Shown here in pieces: positions 28,483-37,684 of a DNA stretch of 64,000 bases. The stretch spans positions 1 through 64,000 of the forward strand of contig NZ_CP100595.1 of the NCBI RefSeq assembly GCF_024267655.1. The letters run 5' to 3'. The notes beneath the pieces were generated by a model. It was given only the letters and a program-made list of their open reading frames with translations, was not told where the DNA came from and made no database searches. The stretch's first letter is position 1; every line of letters starts with the position of its first letter. A program made the position numbers and the translations under genes. The DNA is from Arcobacter roscoffensis (GTDB lineage Bacteria; Campylobacterota; Campylobacteria; Campylobacterales; Arcobacteraceae).

Positions 28483-28932
28483 TTAGCACTTTTCCTTAAT
28501 AAGGTTTTCTACACAAATTTCAATCATTTCATAAACTTTATCAAAACCTTCAAAACCTTCAAAGAAGTATGGATCTGGTACATCTTGTCCATCAAAGCCA
28601 AAATCTCCTAGTTTTAGTACATCTTTAGCACCTAATTTTTTAAGGTTTGTTATATTTGAATCATCTAAACCAACAACTAAATCATAATTTTTTAAATCTT
28701 CAATAGTTACTTGCTGAGCTCTTTGTTTTGAGATATCAAGGTCATTTTGTTTACAAACTTTTATAGAGTTTTCACAAGGTGGCTCACCTATATGCCAGTC
28801 ACCTGTTCCTGCACTTTGTACATCTAGGTCTAAATTATTTTGTTTTGCGTATCTTTGTCCTACTCCTTGAGCTATTGGAGATCTACAGATATTTCCAAGG
28901 CAAACAAAGATAATTGATTTTACTTTACTCAT
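28483..28932 (-). CDS. Low molecular weight protein-tyrosine phosphatase
   Basis: 149 aa with the P-loop VCLGNICRSP (catalytic Cys and Arg, residues about 10-19) and the general acid loop DPYFFEGFEGF near 120. Dephosphorylates phosphotyrosine or small phospho-compounds in the cytoplasm. Overlaps the upstream nitrilase gene by eight bases, indicating translational coupling. Confidence 0.9.
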   Translation of the reverse strand: MSKVKSIIFVCLGNICRSPIAQGVGQRYAKQNNLDLDVQSAGTGDWHIGEPPCENSIKVCKQNDLDISKQRAQQVTIEDLKNYDLVVGLDDSNITNLKKLGAKDVLKLGDFGFDGQDVPDPYFFEGFEGFDKVYEMIEICVENLIKEKC

Positions 28933-29650
28933 TTTTATCTAATCCTATATTTATATATTTTCTAACTTTTTTTATTTCATCTAAATCGGCACTTACTTTG
29001 ATAATCTCTTTATCATCATCTTTTACTACATTTCCAAAAGGTGAAATAATCGCACTTCCTTTTGCCATATTTTCATCAGCACTATTACTTGCTATTACAA
29101 AACATTGATTTACAAGAGCTAGAGATTTAGAGATAGTTTCATAGTGGTCTTTTCTTTTAAGTCCCCACATAGCAGGATTTAAAACTACATCAGCACCTTT
29201 AACTTTTTCCCAAAGTTGAGGAAATCTAAGCTCAAAGCAAATTAAAGTGGCTACTTTAAGACCGTTTATATCAAGAATTTTAATATCTTCTTTATTTCCT
29301 GCTTTAAAATGTTCAAGTTCATTTCCTAAAGGAAATAGTTTTAATTTTGATTGAGTATGTAAAATTTCTTGATTATGAAATATATGTAAAGTATTATAAA
29401 AAGCATTATTTTGCTTAGTAATAAATGTTAAAGCAATAGTTTTATTCTTTGCAAGGCTTTTTAGCTCTTCTATAGCCTTTATACTAAAATCAGAAGCCTC
29501 TTGCATCCTATCATAACAAAAGCCACTAAGAGCTATCTCAGGGGCTAAAATAATAGAGTTTTCTTCACACTTTTGAATCAAACTTTTTAAATGCTCTAAG
29601 TTTTTCTGAAAATCTTCACTTGTTTTAATTTGAAGTGCTATTAAGTTCAT
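28925..29650 (-). CDS. Carbon-nitrogen hydrolase (nitrilase superfamily)
   Basis: 241 aa with the Glu-Lys-Cys triad visible: Glu in LAPEIALSGF near residue 41, Lys in SKLKLFPLG near 104, Cys in LICFELRFP near 139. Substrate is probably an amide, perhaps an omega-amidase or NIT-like repair substrate; not decided. It overlaps both the phosphomannomutase and phosphatase genes, forming a tight minus-strand operon. Confidence 0.87.
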   Translation of the reverse strand: MNLIALQIKTSEDFQKNLEHLKSLIQKCEENSIILAPEIALSGFCYDRMQEASDFSIKAIEELKSLAKNKTIALTFITKQNNAFYNTLHIFHNQEILHTQSKLKLFPLGNELEHFKAGNKEDIKILDINGLKVATLICFELRFPQLWEKVKGADVVLNPAMWGLKRKDHYETISKSLALVNQCFVIASNSADENMAKGSAIISPFGNVVKDDDKEIIKVSADLDEIKKVRKYINIGLDKNE

Positions 29651-31034
29651 TTAATACCTTTTTTATTAAGTTTTCTACAGCAGTTTGATAAGAAATAGCT
29701 GTAGCATGAGAAGTGGCTTCATATTTAGTAACTAATTTTGGTTCTGTATTTGAAGCTCTAACTAAAGCCCAACCATACTCAAATACTATTCTAATACCAT
29801 CTACTTTAATTATCTCTTTTATTACAGGAAAACCCCTTTGAGGTTTTTTAATCTCTTCTTTTAGTTTTTTTATTAAAGCGAATTTAATATCTTCGCTTGT
29901 AAACATTTCTATATTTGGACTTGTATAAACACTTGGAAGTTTTTCTATTTGCTTATCAAGGTTTACACCTTTAAAAACTAGTTCTAATACTCTAAGTGTG
30001 GCATATATAGCATCATCATATCCATAATATCTATCATTGAAGAAAATATGTCCTGATACTTCTGCTGCTAGGTCTGCATTTAACTCTTTTAATTTTAATC
30101 TTAAGTTTGAATAACCTGTTTTATCCATAACTGTTTTACCATGATTATTTATTTCATCAAAGATATTTTGAGAGTAAGTAACCTCTCCAATAATGACAGG
30201 GTTTTTCATAGTTTGTGAGAAAAGATAGGCTAAAGTATCACCTTTTATATTATGTTTTTGAGTTAATACAGCAATTCTATCAGCATCTCCATCATAAGCA
30301 AAACCAAGATTTGTATCTTTTTTAAGAAGTTTTTTTAAACTAGCTAGGTTTTTCTCTTTTGATGGGTCTGGATGATGGTTAGGAAAGTTACCATCTGGTA
30401 TTGTATTTAAAGCTTTATATTTTAAATCAAGTTTATCAAGTATTTTACATATAACAGTATTTGCAACACCATTTCCACAGTCTATTGCAAACTTTTCTTT
30501 AAAACCTTGAAGATGTGAAAACTGTTTTACCATGTAATCTATATAAAGCTTTCTAGCATCTACTTTTTCGTATGTTAAATCTTTTTTGATTTCTATATTT
30601 GAATTCTTTTTGATTTGTTTATAAACTTTTATTAAATCATCTGCAAAAAAAGGTTCATTGTTTACTGTGATTTTAAAGCCATTGTATTTTTTAGCATTGT
30701 GACTACCTGTAATCATAATAGAAGCATTTGGTTTTATTTTTTGCTTTTTTATTTTAAAGCTTTGAAAAGAAGCAAAATAGTTAACACCAGTTGCAACTAA
30801 GCCACAGTTTAAAACCCTACAACCTGAGGCATTAAGACCACTAACAAGTGCTTTAAAAAGCATTTTTGAGTGTTTTCTTATATCATATCCTACAACTACA
30901 TAGGCATTTTCACAACTTTTCTTTTGGATTTGCTTTCCTAAGTGGTAAGCTATAATCTTTGTGTTTTCTTTTGTAAGTTGCTTGTTTACAACTCCTCTAA
31001 TGTCATACTGTCTAAAAATATTTTTATCTATCAA
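29625..31034 (-). CDS. Phosphomannomutase/phosphoglucomutase
   Basis: 469-aa alpha-D-phosphohexomutase that interconverts hexose-1- and 6-phosphates for polysaccharide or LPS precursors. Visible motifs: phosphoserine loop MITGSHNAKKYNG near residue 107, metal loop AYDGDADRIAV near 245, sugar loop EVSGHIFFND near 323, and a C-terminal phosphate loop RASNTEPKL near 433. Length is normal. The end overlaps the nitrilase start by 26 bases. Confidence 0.9.
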   Translation of the reverse strand: MIDKNIFRQYDIRGVVNKQLTKENTKIIAYHLGKQIQKKSCENAYVVVGYDIRKHSKMLFKALVSGLNASGCRVLNCGLVATGVNYFASFQSFKIKKQKIKPNASIMITGSHNAKKYNGFKITVNNEPFFADDLIKVYKQIKKNSNIEIKKDLTYEKVDARKLYIDYMVKQFSHLQGFKEKFAIDCGNGVANTVICKILDKLDLKYKALNTIPDGNFPNHHPDPSKEKNLASLKKLLKKDTNLGFAYDGDADRIAVLTQKHNIKGDTLAYLFSQTMKNPVIIGEVTYSQNIFDEINNHGKTVMDKTGYSNLRLKLKELNADLAAEVSGHIFFNDRYYGYDDAIYATLRVLELVFKGVNLDKQIEKLPSVYTSPNIEMFTSEDIKFALIKKLKEEIKKPQRGFPVIKEIIKVDGIRIVFEYGWALVRASNTEPKLVTKYEATSHATAISYQTAVENLIKKVLNELNSTSN

Positions 31035-31067
31035 TTCTTCACTTCTTAATAATTTTTTGTATTATAC

Positions 31068-31601
31068 TTAAGATTTTTTGTTTTCTAAATTAAGTAGAAA
31101 CTCTTTTTTCTCATCTCCACCTGCATAGACATTTGAAACACCCTCTTCTTTCATAACCCTATGACAAGGAACAATTATATTTAGCATATTTTGAGCACAT
31201 GGACTCTCTAAGGCTTTCTTTGATTTAAGTCCTTCTATTTGAGAGGCTATTTGTTCAAATGTTGCTGTTTGCCCATAAGGTATTTTTAGAAGCTCTTTCC
31301 ATACTTGTATTTGGAAAGTAGAACCAACTAACTGCATAGGTAGCTCAAAACTTGTTCTTTGTTTATTGAAATACTCATCAAGTTGTACTCTTAACATATC
31401 AAAATACTCACAGTTTGATGGAATAATATCCACATCAAAACTCTTCTTTAAAGTATCTATTCTAGCTTCTATATTAAAAGGTGTAAAGTAACATAACATC
31501 ACTAAACCTTTTTTTGTAGCTGCTGCAAACATTTGCCCTAGTGGTGTATCTATTGTTGTTGTTAAAATAATCTCTTTTGATTGTGTTTTATATTCTCTCA
31601 T
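31068..31601 (-). CDS. ogt: Methylated-DNA-protein-cysteine methyltransferase
   Basis: Suicide repair enzyme for O6-alkylguanine. 177 aa with the active-site IVPCHRV near residue 143, preceded by FQIQVWKELLKIPYGQTATFEQIA, the DNA-binding helix region, and followed by YAGGDEKKEFLLNLE. The stretch LESPCAQNMLN has CAQN where the more usual consensus has a small-residue GxAxxxNP pattern. Divergent from a response-regulator gene. Confidence 0.9.
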   Translation of the reverse strand: MREYKTQSKEIILTTTIDTPLGQMFAAATKKGLVMLCYFTPFNIEARIDTLKKSFDVDIIPSNCEYFDMLRVQLDEYFNKQRTSFELPMQLVGSTFQIQVWKELLKIPYGQTATFEQIASQIEGLKSKKALESPCAQNMLNIIVPCHRVMKEEGVSNVYAGGDEKKEFLLNLENKKS

Positions 31602-31642
31602 GGTGGGATTTTATCATAAAGAAATTAAGATATAATACAAAT

Positions 31643-32323
31643 ATGCAAAATATGGATACTAAAAATATAAAAGTTTTATTTGTAGAAGATGATGATATAG
31701 CAAGACAAAATGGTGTTGAGTATTTAGAAAACTATTTCGATTTTGTATATGAAGCAAGTAATGCCTTAGAGGCTTTAAAAATTTTTGAAAAAGAGCAAGC
31801 TCATATTATAATCACTGATATACAAATGCCAAAATTAAATGGTTTGGAGTTTGTACAAAAAATAAGACAAAAAGACAAAAAAGTACAAGTTATAGTAATC
31901 TCTGCTTTTTGTGATAAAGACTATTTGTTTAAAGCTATAGAGTTACAGCTTGTAAAGTATCTAGTAAAGCCTGTGGATGACAAAAAGTTTGATGAGGCAC
32001 TAAGCCTTTGTGTGAGTGCATTAAAAGAGGATAGCTCAAATATCATAAAACTAGATGAGCACTTTAGTTTTGATATGTTTAATTTAACTTTGTTTAAAAA
32101 TGATGAGCTTGTAAAACTAAGAGCAAAAGAGCTTGATTTCTTATCACTACTATTAAAAAATAAAAATAGATATGTAACCCATAGTGAGATTGAAAACTAT
32201 GTTTGGAGAGATGATGCGATGAGTAAGGATGCTTTAAAGACTTTGGTTAAAAACCTGAAAACAAAAATCCCAAAAGAACTTATCTCAAACCAATGGGGAG
32301 TGGGTTATAAAATAGATGTATGA
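31643..32323 (+). CDS. OmpR-type response regulator
   Basis: 226 aa from ATG 31643; an upstream in-frame start at 31577 would overlap ogt and adds a sequence unlike any receiver domain. The receiver domain has FVEDDDIA, phospho-acceptor Asp in IIITDIQMPKLNG, and LVKPVDDKK. The C-terminal winged helix (ELVKLRAKELDFLSLLLKN, then VWRDDAMSKDALKTLVKNLK) is OmpR-like. It overlaps the next kinase gene by eight bases, so the two form a two-component pair. Targets unknown. Confidence 0.88.
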   Translation: MQNMDTKNIKVLFVEDDDIARQNGVEYLENYFDFVYEASNALEALKIFEKEQAHIIITDIQMPKLNGLEFVQKIRQKDKKVQVIVISAFCDKDYLFKAIELQLVKYLVKPVDDKKFDEALSLCVSALKEDSSNIIKLDEHFSFDMFNLTLFKNDELVKLRAKELDFLSLLLKNKNRYVTHSEIENYVWRDDAMSKDALKTLVKNLKTKIPKELISNQWGVGYKIDV

Positions 32324-33626
32324 TTTAGCCCTTGTTTTAACTTATGGAATTACTTTTGGAATTGTTTTGATGACAATTATATATACTTTTATTAGGTATG
32401 TATACTCTAAAGAAATATTTTATATAAGCTATTGTTTGATGCAAATAGCTTCACTTATCTATATAGTTTCTTATAGTTCAATGTTTGATATAAGCATTCT
32501 TGTTCAAGAGTTAGCTTTAGTTATTGCTAGTTTAAGTGCCTTGGTCTTTGCTGTAAACTTCTATGAGGGAAAGTTTATACCAAAGATTACAAACTATAAA
32601 GAGTTGATACTAAATACTTTTTTATTAAATGTAGTGATACTTACAGCCTTTTACCACTATATGCTTTTTGAGTATTTGCCTTATACTATTATTTATGCTG
32701 TTTTATTTATCTCAGTGATTTTTAATCTAAAGCAAGGAATAAAACCAACTTTAGTTTATGTTCTTGGTTGGTCGGTTTTTTGTTTGATACTTTTTATTGG
32801 TGACTTCAAAGGCTTTTATACAACAAATGGCTATATGGATTTAGTAATAGTTGCTTTCTCTATTGAAGCAGTGCTATTTACTATGTCAGTAGCTTATAAA
32901 TACAATAGTTTAAAGCAACAAAGTCAAAATTATGAAGAGATGCTATTTCAGCAATCAAAACTTGCAAAAACTGGACAAATGCTTCAAAATATCACCCATC
33001 AATTTAGACAACCTTTAAATAATATTTCATATATCTTGATGAATCTAAAAAAAAGATATGAAAACAAAAGATTAGATGATGAGTTTTTTTTCAAAAAAAC
33101 CCAACAAGCAAATGAACAGTTACAGTATTTATCTAAAACTATTGAAGATTTTAGACAGTTTTATACACCATCAAAACAAAAAGATAACTTTTTAGTAAAA
33201 GATGCAATACAAAAAGCCATAACCATAATAGAACCTGATTTAAAAAAGCACAATATAGAACTTGATTTTAGTATTAATACCCATGAAAATATTGAGATTT
33301 ATGGAATTTTAAATGAACTATCTCAAGTAATACTATCTTTACTTACAAATGCAAAAGATGAGTTAATAAATCTAGAAAAACCAAAAATAAAATTAGAGTT
33401 AGACTCTTCAAGTGCTGAGGTAGTAATAAAAATACTTGATAATGCAGGTGGTATAAAAGATATAAATAAAATTTTTGAACCATATTACACGACAAAAGAT
33501 GAAGGCTTAGGCATAGGACTTTATTTAGTAAAACAGATAATAGAAGATAGTTTTGAAGGAAAAATCGAAGTTCTAAATCAAAAAGAGGGAGCTTTATTTA
33601 CCCTCTTTTTGGAAAAAGCTAATTAG
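32316..33626 (+). CDS. Sensor histidine kinase with seven-helix membrane sensor
   Basis: 436 aa. The N-terminal 195 residues form about seven hydrophobic helices, like a 7TM-type sensor. The kinase part has H-box AKTGQMLQNITHQFRQPLNN with His near 228, N-box QVILSLLTNAKDEL, DNAGGIKDI, and YYTTKDEGLGIGLYLVKQI. Partner of the overlapping response regulator. The end overlaps the convergent ccoG by four bases. Signal unknown. Confidence 0.87.
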   Translation: MYDLALVLTYGITFGIVLMTIIYTFIRYVYSKEIFYISYCLMQIASLIYIVSYSSMFDISILVQELALVIASLSALVFAVNFYEGKFIPKITNYKELILNTFLLNVVILTAFYHYMLFEYLPYTIIYAVLFISVIFNLKQGIKPTLVYVLGWSVFCLILFIGDFKGFYTTNGYMDLVIVAFSIEAVLFTMSVAYKYNSLKQQSQNYEEMLFQQSKLAKTGQMLQNITHQFRQPLNNISYILMNLKKRYENKRLDDEFFFKKTQQANEQLQYLSKTIEDFRQFYTPSKQKDNFLVKDAIQKAITIIEPDLKKHNIELDFSINTHENIEIYGILNELSQVILSLLTNAKDELINLEKPKIKLELDSSSAEVVIKILDNAGGIKDINKIFEPYYTTKDEGLGIGLYLVKQIIEDSFEGKIEVLNQKEGALFTLFLEKAN

Positions 33627-34972
33627 TTTTTTTCTTTGAAAAGTGAATTTCTAGGGTAAATAAAAGATAAGTCTTTTGTTTGAGTAGCTTCTTTATTTTC
33701 TAAAGCTTTTATATTTACCTTTATACTTAAAGCTGTATCTTTTTTATCTGATAAAAAAAGTCTCTTTTTAGTCTCTAAAATCACTACTTTCTTTACTCTA
33801 CTGTTTGGTTTTAGTTTAAATGGCTTAAATCTTTTTACATAAAAGTCTTTATTTTGAACATCTAAATTAAAAGTATAGGCTTTGTTACTTGTATTGTGGA
33901 AGGTAAATATATAGTTGTTTGAAACTTTTCCTTCATCTTTTATAGTATAAAGCTTAGTTGTTTTGTTTATATTTACTAAGAAATACTCTTTTGTTGAAGC
34001 AAAAGATATTGTAAGTATCACACATAAAGCAAGAGATACAAAATAAGCGATATTTCTTTTTGAGAATATTGATACTTTTTTCTTTTTTATAACTTCATTT
34101 GTACTTCCCCAGTTAATAAGTGATTCTTTACCCATTTTTCCCATAACAGTATCACAAGCATCACTACACTCTAAACAGTTGATACACTCAACTTGTAAAC
34201 CTTTTCTAATATCAATATGTGTAGGACATACTTTTACACAGGCTTCACAAGTAGTACATTCATCATTTTTTTCAAGCTCTTTCATTTTGAAAATTGACTT
34301 TACATTGTCTTTGTAAATATCTCCACCTCTATTTGTATCATAAACTACTTGTTTTGTGTCATCATCGTAAAGTACTGATTGAATTCTTGAATAAGGACAC
34401 ACATAAACACAGAAGTTCTCTTTCATAAAAACAACATCATAGATTAAAAATAGTGCAATACTTAAAATAAACATTATTAAAAGTGAATGGTTTAGTGGAT
34501 CTTGAAGTTTAGCAAAGAACTCTTCAGGTGGTACAAAATACCATAGGAAATTTGATGCAGCTACAAGTGATAAAAATCCCCAGATTAATATAGCTAGATA
34601 TTTTTTAATTTGATTTGATTTTTTTGAATAGTCAATATCTTTTTGTTTATTTTTATGCCTTCTCATACCTAAAAGTTTTGTCTCAATTAGGTCTCTATAA
34701 ATAACTCTAAAGATAGTTTGAGGACAACCCCAACCACACCATAATCTACCAAACATTGAAGTTATTGCAAAAATACCAATAAATAAAAGCATTAATAAAA
34801 ATGGCATTATATAAAGTTCATTTACATTAAAAGCAAAGCCCATAAAATGAAACTGCATTTTCTCGAAAGATAACAGTAATAAGTGGTTCCCATTGATTGT
34901 GATAAATGGCAGTAAAAAAACAACAATACTAATGATTGAATATGTAAGATATCTCTTTTGTGTATATTTCAT
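33623..34972 (-). CDS. ccoG: Cytochrome c oxidase accessory protein CcoG
   Basis: Membrane polyferredoxin needed for copper delivery to cbb3 oxidase. 449 aa with several membrane helices, cysteine motif CGWGCPQ near residue 78, NFCVYVCPYSRIQSV near 186, two 4Fe-4S motifs (CTTCEACVKVCPTH and CINCLECSDACD near 239-270) and a C-terminal Ig-like FixG domain. The cbb3 structural genes are not in the window. Confidence 0.93.
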   Translation of the reverse strand: MKYTQKRYLTYSIISIVVFLLPFITINGNHLLLLSFEKMQFHFMGFAFNVNELYIMPFLLMLLFIGIFAITSMFGRLWCGWGCPQTIFRVIYRDLIETKLLGMRRHKNKQKDIDYSKKSNQIKKYLAILIWGFLSLVAASNFLWYFVPPEEFFAKLQDPLNHSLLIMFILSIALFLIYDVVFMKENFCVYVCPYSRIQSVLYDDDTKQVVYDTNRGGDIYKDNVKSIFKMKELEKNDECTTCEACVKVCPTHIDIRKGLQVECINCLECSDACDTVMGKMGKESLINWGSTNEVIKKKKVSIFSKRNIAYFVSLALCVILTISFASTKEYFLVNINKTTKLYTIKDEGKVSNNYIFTFHNTSNKAYTFNLDVQNKDFYVKRFKPFKLKPNSRVKKVVILETKKRLFLSDKKDTALSIKVNIKALENKEATQTKDLSFIYPRNSLFKEKN

Positions 34973-35082
34973 CTAAAACTCCTTTTAAAAGATTTTATAA
35001 CTACTTGGTGTTCACTTAGTGGTATAAAAAGCTTTTTTCTATTTTTTTGATACAATATTGAATAATTTTATAAAGGTATTTT

Positions 35083-35712
35083 ATGATTGAACTAACAGAG
35101 CTTTATATGTTTATAATCGCTTCATTTTTATTATGTTTAGCCCCCGGTCCTGATAATATATATGTTTTAACACAAGGGATGACAAAAAGTAAAAAAGCTG
35201 CAATAGTTACTACTTTAGGTTTAGCAACAGGTCTTATTATCCATACATCAGCAGCTGCTTTTGGTATTTCTGTGATTTTTCAAACTTCAGAGCTTGCTTT
35301 TGATATTGTTAAGTTTGTTGGGGCTGCTTATTTACTTTATATAGCTTATCAAGCTTTTAAACATAGAAATGAAAAACTTGATTTGAGTGCTCAAAACTCT
35401 ACAAAAGAGCTTAAAAAGCTTTACTTCAAAGGCTTTATTATGAATATTTTAAATCCAAAAGTATCTATTTTCTTTTTGGCTTTTCTTCCTCAGTTTGTAA
35501 ATACACAAGCTGGAAATGTACCAATGCAGATGATTATTTTAGGAGCTGTTTTTATGGCATTAACTATTATAGTTTTTTCAAGTATTGGAATAGCTGGAAA
35601 TTTACTAAGCAAGAGACTTTTAGAAAAACCTAATATTGTAAAGTATATGAATATTTTAACTTCTTTTGTTTTAGTGGGACTTGGAATAAAACTTGCATTA
35701 TCACAAAGGTAG
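35083..35712 (+). CDS. LysE/RhtB-family exporter
   Basis: 209-aa inner-membrane protein with six hydrophobic helices and the family motif FLLCLAPGPDNIYVLTQGMTKSKKAA (near residues 16-41), plus FKGFIMNILNPKVSIFFLAFLPQF near 115-137. Exports amino acids or derivatives; substrate not predictable. Ribosome site AAAGG. A cytochrome-like gene follows three bases after the stop. Confidence 0.88.
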   Translation: MIELTELYMFIIASFLLCLAPGPDNIYVLTQGMTKSKKAAIVTTLGLATGLIIHTSAAAFGISVIFQTSELAFDIVKFVGAAYLLYIAYQAFKHRNEKLDLSAQNSTKELKKLYFKGFIMNILNPKVSIFFLAFLPQFVNTQAGNVPMQMIILGAVFMALTIIVFSSIGIAGNLLSKRLLEKPNIVKYMNILTSFVLVGLGIKLALSQR

Positions 35713-35715
35713 AGA

Positions 35716-36117
35716 ATGAAAATCTTAATAATAGCTTTTCTTTTAGTAAGTTCAGTTTTTTCTCTTAGTTTAAAAGAAGAGATTGAAAAGTGTACAACTT
35801 TAGAACAAAATGAAAATAGACTTGTGTGTTTTGATAAAATAGCCAAAAAAATAAAGCCAAGCCAAGAGTTTATCACCAAAGGTTATATCATGGTTACTGA
35901 GTGTAAAAACTGCCATGGTAAGAACTGGGAGATTTCAACTGATGGGGAAATGTTAGTTAAGGATATGAGTGAAGAAGAGATTTATAACTCACTAATTGCT
36001 TATAAAAATAAAGAAAAAAAATTTCTTGCTATGAACTTTCAAATGAGCAAATACACAAAAGAAGAAATCAAATTCATGTCTGAATATATAAGTTATGAAA
36101 TAATGACTTCTAAGTAA
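35716..36117 (+). CDS. Small periplasmic c-type cytochrome-like protein
   Basis: 133 aa with a signal peptide ending near SSVFSLS and one haem motif CKNCHGKNWE near residue 63. Before it lies a short CTTLEQNENRLVCFDKIA segment whose two cysteines may form a disulfide. The tail NFQMSKYTKEEIKFMSEYI has a candidate methionine ligand. Directly after the LysE gene, so probably cotranscribed. Partner unknown. Confidence 0.75.
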   Translation: MKILIIAFLLVSSVFSLSLKEEIEKCTTLEQNENRLVCFDKIAKKIKPSQEFITKGYIMVTECKNCHGKNWEISTDGEMLVKDMSEEEIYNSLIAYKNKEKKFLAMNFQMSKYTKEEIKFMSEYISYEIMTSK

Positions 36118-36132
36118 AAAATACTTAGAAGT
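36106..36132. terminator. Bidirectional terminator
   Basis: ACTTCTAAGTA (36106-36116), five-A loop, TACTTAGAAGT (36122-36132), an 11-bp stem overlapping the stop codons of the cytochrome-like gene and convergent chrA. A-run and T-run flanks fit termination both ways. Confidence 0.8.
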
Positions 36133-37288
36133 TAAAAAAAGTCTTTACAAAACCAAATAAAATAAATCCTAAAATTAAAAAGAAAATATTAGTTTTATAA
36201 ACTCTTAGAATAAATAGCCCTATTAAAACTACTAAAAAATCAAAGATTGAGTAAACAGCATTTGGAAAGACTGTATTTATAAGTACTGCAAAAAGCAAGG
36301 CAACAACTCCTGCATTTATACCTATCAAGGCTTTTTTGATACTTTGTTTTTTACTCAATGACTCAAAACTATCATAAAAAGCTAAAATCAATAAAAACCC
36401 TGGAAGAAAAATAGCTAGTGTTGCAATCAAAGCTCCCATGAAAGCTTGCTCTTCTGTGATTGTTGCACCTAAATATGAAGCAATTGTAAACATAGGTCCA
36501 GGAACTGCCTGCGCAAGTGAGTATGAAAGTATAAAATCATCTTTTGATACAAGGCTTCCTAGAGTATCTTGAAGTAGGGGAAGTACAACATGCCCTCCTC
36601 CAAATACTAAACTTCCAGTTTCATAAAAAGAGCTAAATATCTTAAGTTCGATACTACTTGAAGCAATAAGAGGCAAGATAAATAAAAGAGCAAAAAATAT
36701 AAAAAGTGGAAATTTTTTACTTTTTATGTTTGTACTGTTTTCCTCTTTTTTGTTTTCTTTTTTTACAAAAAAATAGCTAACAACTCCTGCAAAAACTAAA
36801 ACTAAGATTTGCATATATACAAATGAAAAGCTAATAAGTAAAATAGTACTTATTGCAAATATTGATATTGTAAGCTTGTCTTTACAAAAGCTTTTAAACA
36901 TAGAGATAATAGCATCACTTACAATCACAACTGCAAATAGTTTTAAACCTATAATCAAAGCTTCAATACTGCTATTTTGGCTTGAAGATAAATCAAAAGT
37001 GGCTATAAAATATAAAAGTATAAAAGAAGGAAAAGTAAAAGCTACAAAAGCTGTAATAGCTCCTATTAAACCACCTTTTTTAAGTCCTATTGCAAAGCCA
37101 ACTTGTGAAGAGCTAGGTCCTGGAAGAAATTGGCTTAAAGCTAAAATCCTTGAGTAAGAACTATCATCAAGCCAGTTTAGTTTTTCAACAAATGTTTTTC
37201 TAAAATAGCCTATATGAGCCATAGGACCACCAAAACTAAAAAGTCCTAAAGTAAAAAATTTTATAAAAATATCAATGTAGTTTTTCAT
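36125..37288 (-). CDS. chrA: Chromate transporter family protein
   Basis: 387-aa membrane protein of the two-domain CHR family. The N-terminal repeat has FSFGGPMAHIGYFRKTFVEKLNWL and LSQFLPGPSSSQVGFAIGLKKGG; the second has SLVFGGGHVVLPLLQDTL and AQAVPGPMFTIASYLGA. The PGP motifs are diagnostic. Known members export chromate; physiological substrate here is not certain. Confidence 0.88.
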   Translation of the reverse strand: MKNYIDIFIKFFTLGLFSFGGPMAHIGYFRKTFVEKLNWLDDSSYSRILALSQFLPGPSSSQVGFAIGLKKGGLIGAITAFVAFTFPSFILLYFIATFDLSSSQNSSIEALIIGLKLFAVVIVSDAIISMFKSFCKDKLTISIFAISTILLISFSFVYMQILVLVFAGVVSYFFVKKENKKEENSTNIKSKKFPLFIFFALLFILPLIASSSIELKIFSSFYETGSLVFGGGHVVLPLLQDTLGSLVSKDDFILSYSLAQAVPGPMFTIASYLGATITEEQAFMGALIATLAIFLPGFLLILAFYDSFESLSKKQSIKKALIGINAGVVALLFAVLINTVFPNAVYSIFDFLVVLIGLFILRVYKTNIFFLILGFILFGFVKTFFNF

Positions 37289-37357
37289 TACAACCTCTTA
37301 AAAAAGAGATGATTATATCTACTTTTTTAAGAAAGGCTTGTAATCAATTTGTAATAA

Positions 37358-37684
37358 TTAATTTACTTCGTCTGTGTATACACAAACGTTGAAGTCTGCA
37401 ACTAAACCATCAGGGTTTACGCAATGAGTTTCAAAAAACTCTGTGATGTAAGGTTTTTGGCAGTGAAGTTCAAAGTCTTCATTTGATGCCCAGATTTCAT
37501 TAAAAACTATAGGAAAAGATTTTCCCATAGCATTTGGATGTTCAAAATGTTTTGTAACTATATATTGAATACATCCATCTTCTCTTGTAGTTTGAGGTTC
37601 TAAGCCTTGTAAAACTTCAATTAACTCTTGCTCTTTCCCCTCTTTTGCTTTAAATGAAGCAACACAATATACTTTTTTTGACAT
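37358..37684 (-). CDS. Antibiotic biosynthesis monooxygenase-like (ABM) protein
   Basis: 108 aa with the ABM dimeric alpha/beta pattern: VASFKAKEGKEQELIEVLQGL, TREDGCIQYIV and FNEIWASNEDFELHCQKPYI. Relatives include quinol monooxygenases such as YgiN. Its ATG overlaps the proA stop by one base, implying coupling to proA. Function undefined. Confidence 0.8.
   Translation of the reverse strand: MSKKVYCVASFKAKEGKEQELIEVLQGLEPQTTREDGCIQYIVTKHFEHPNAMGKSFPIVFNEIWASNEDFELHCQKPYITEFFETHCVNPDGLVADFNVCVYTDEVN

Noticed and set aside
31577-31642. 22-codon N-terminal extension of the response regulator
   Set aside because: It overlaps ogt, lacks a ribosome site and encodes residues not found before receiver domains; start at 31643 is preferred.
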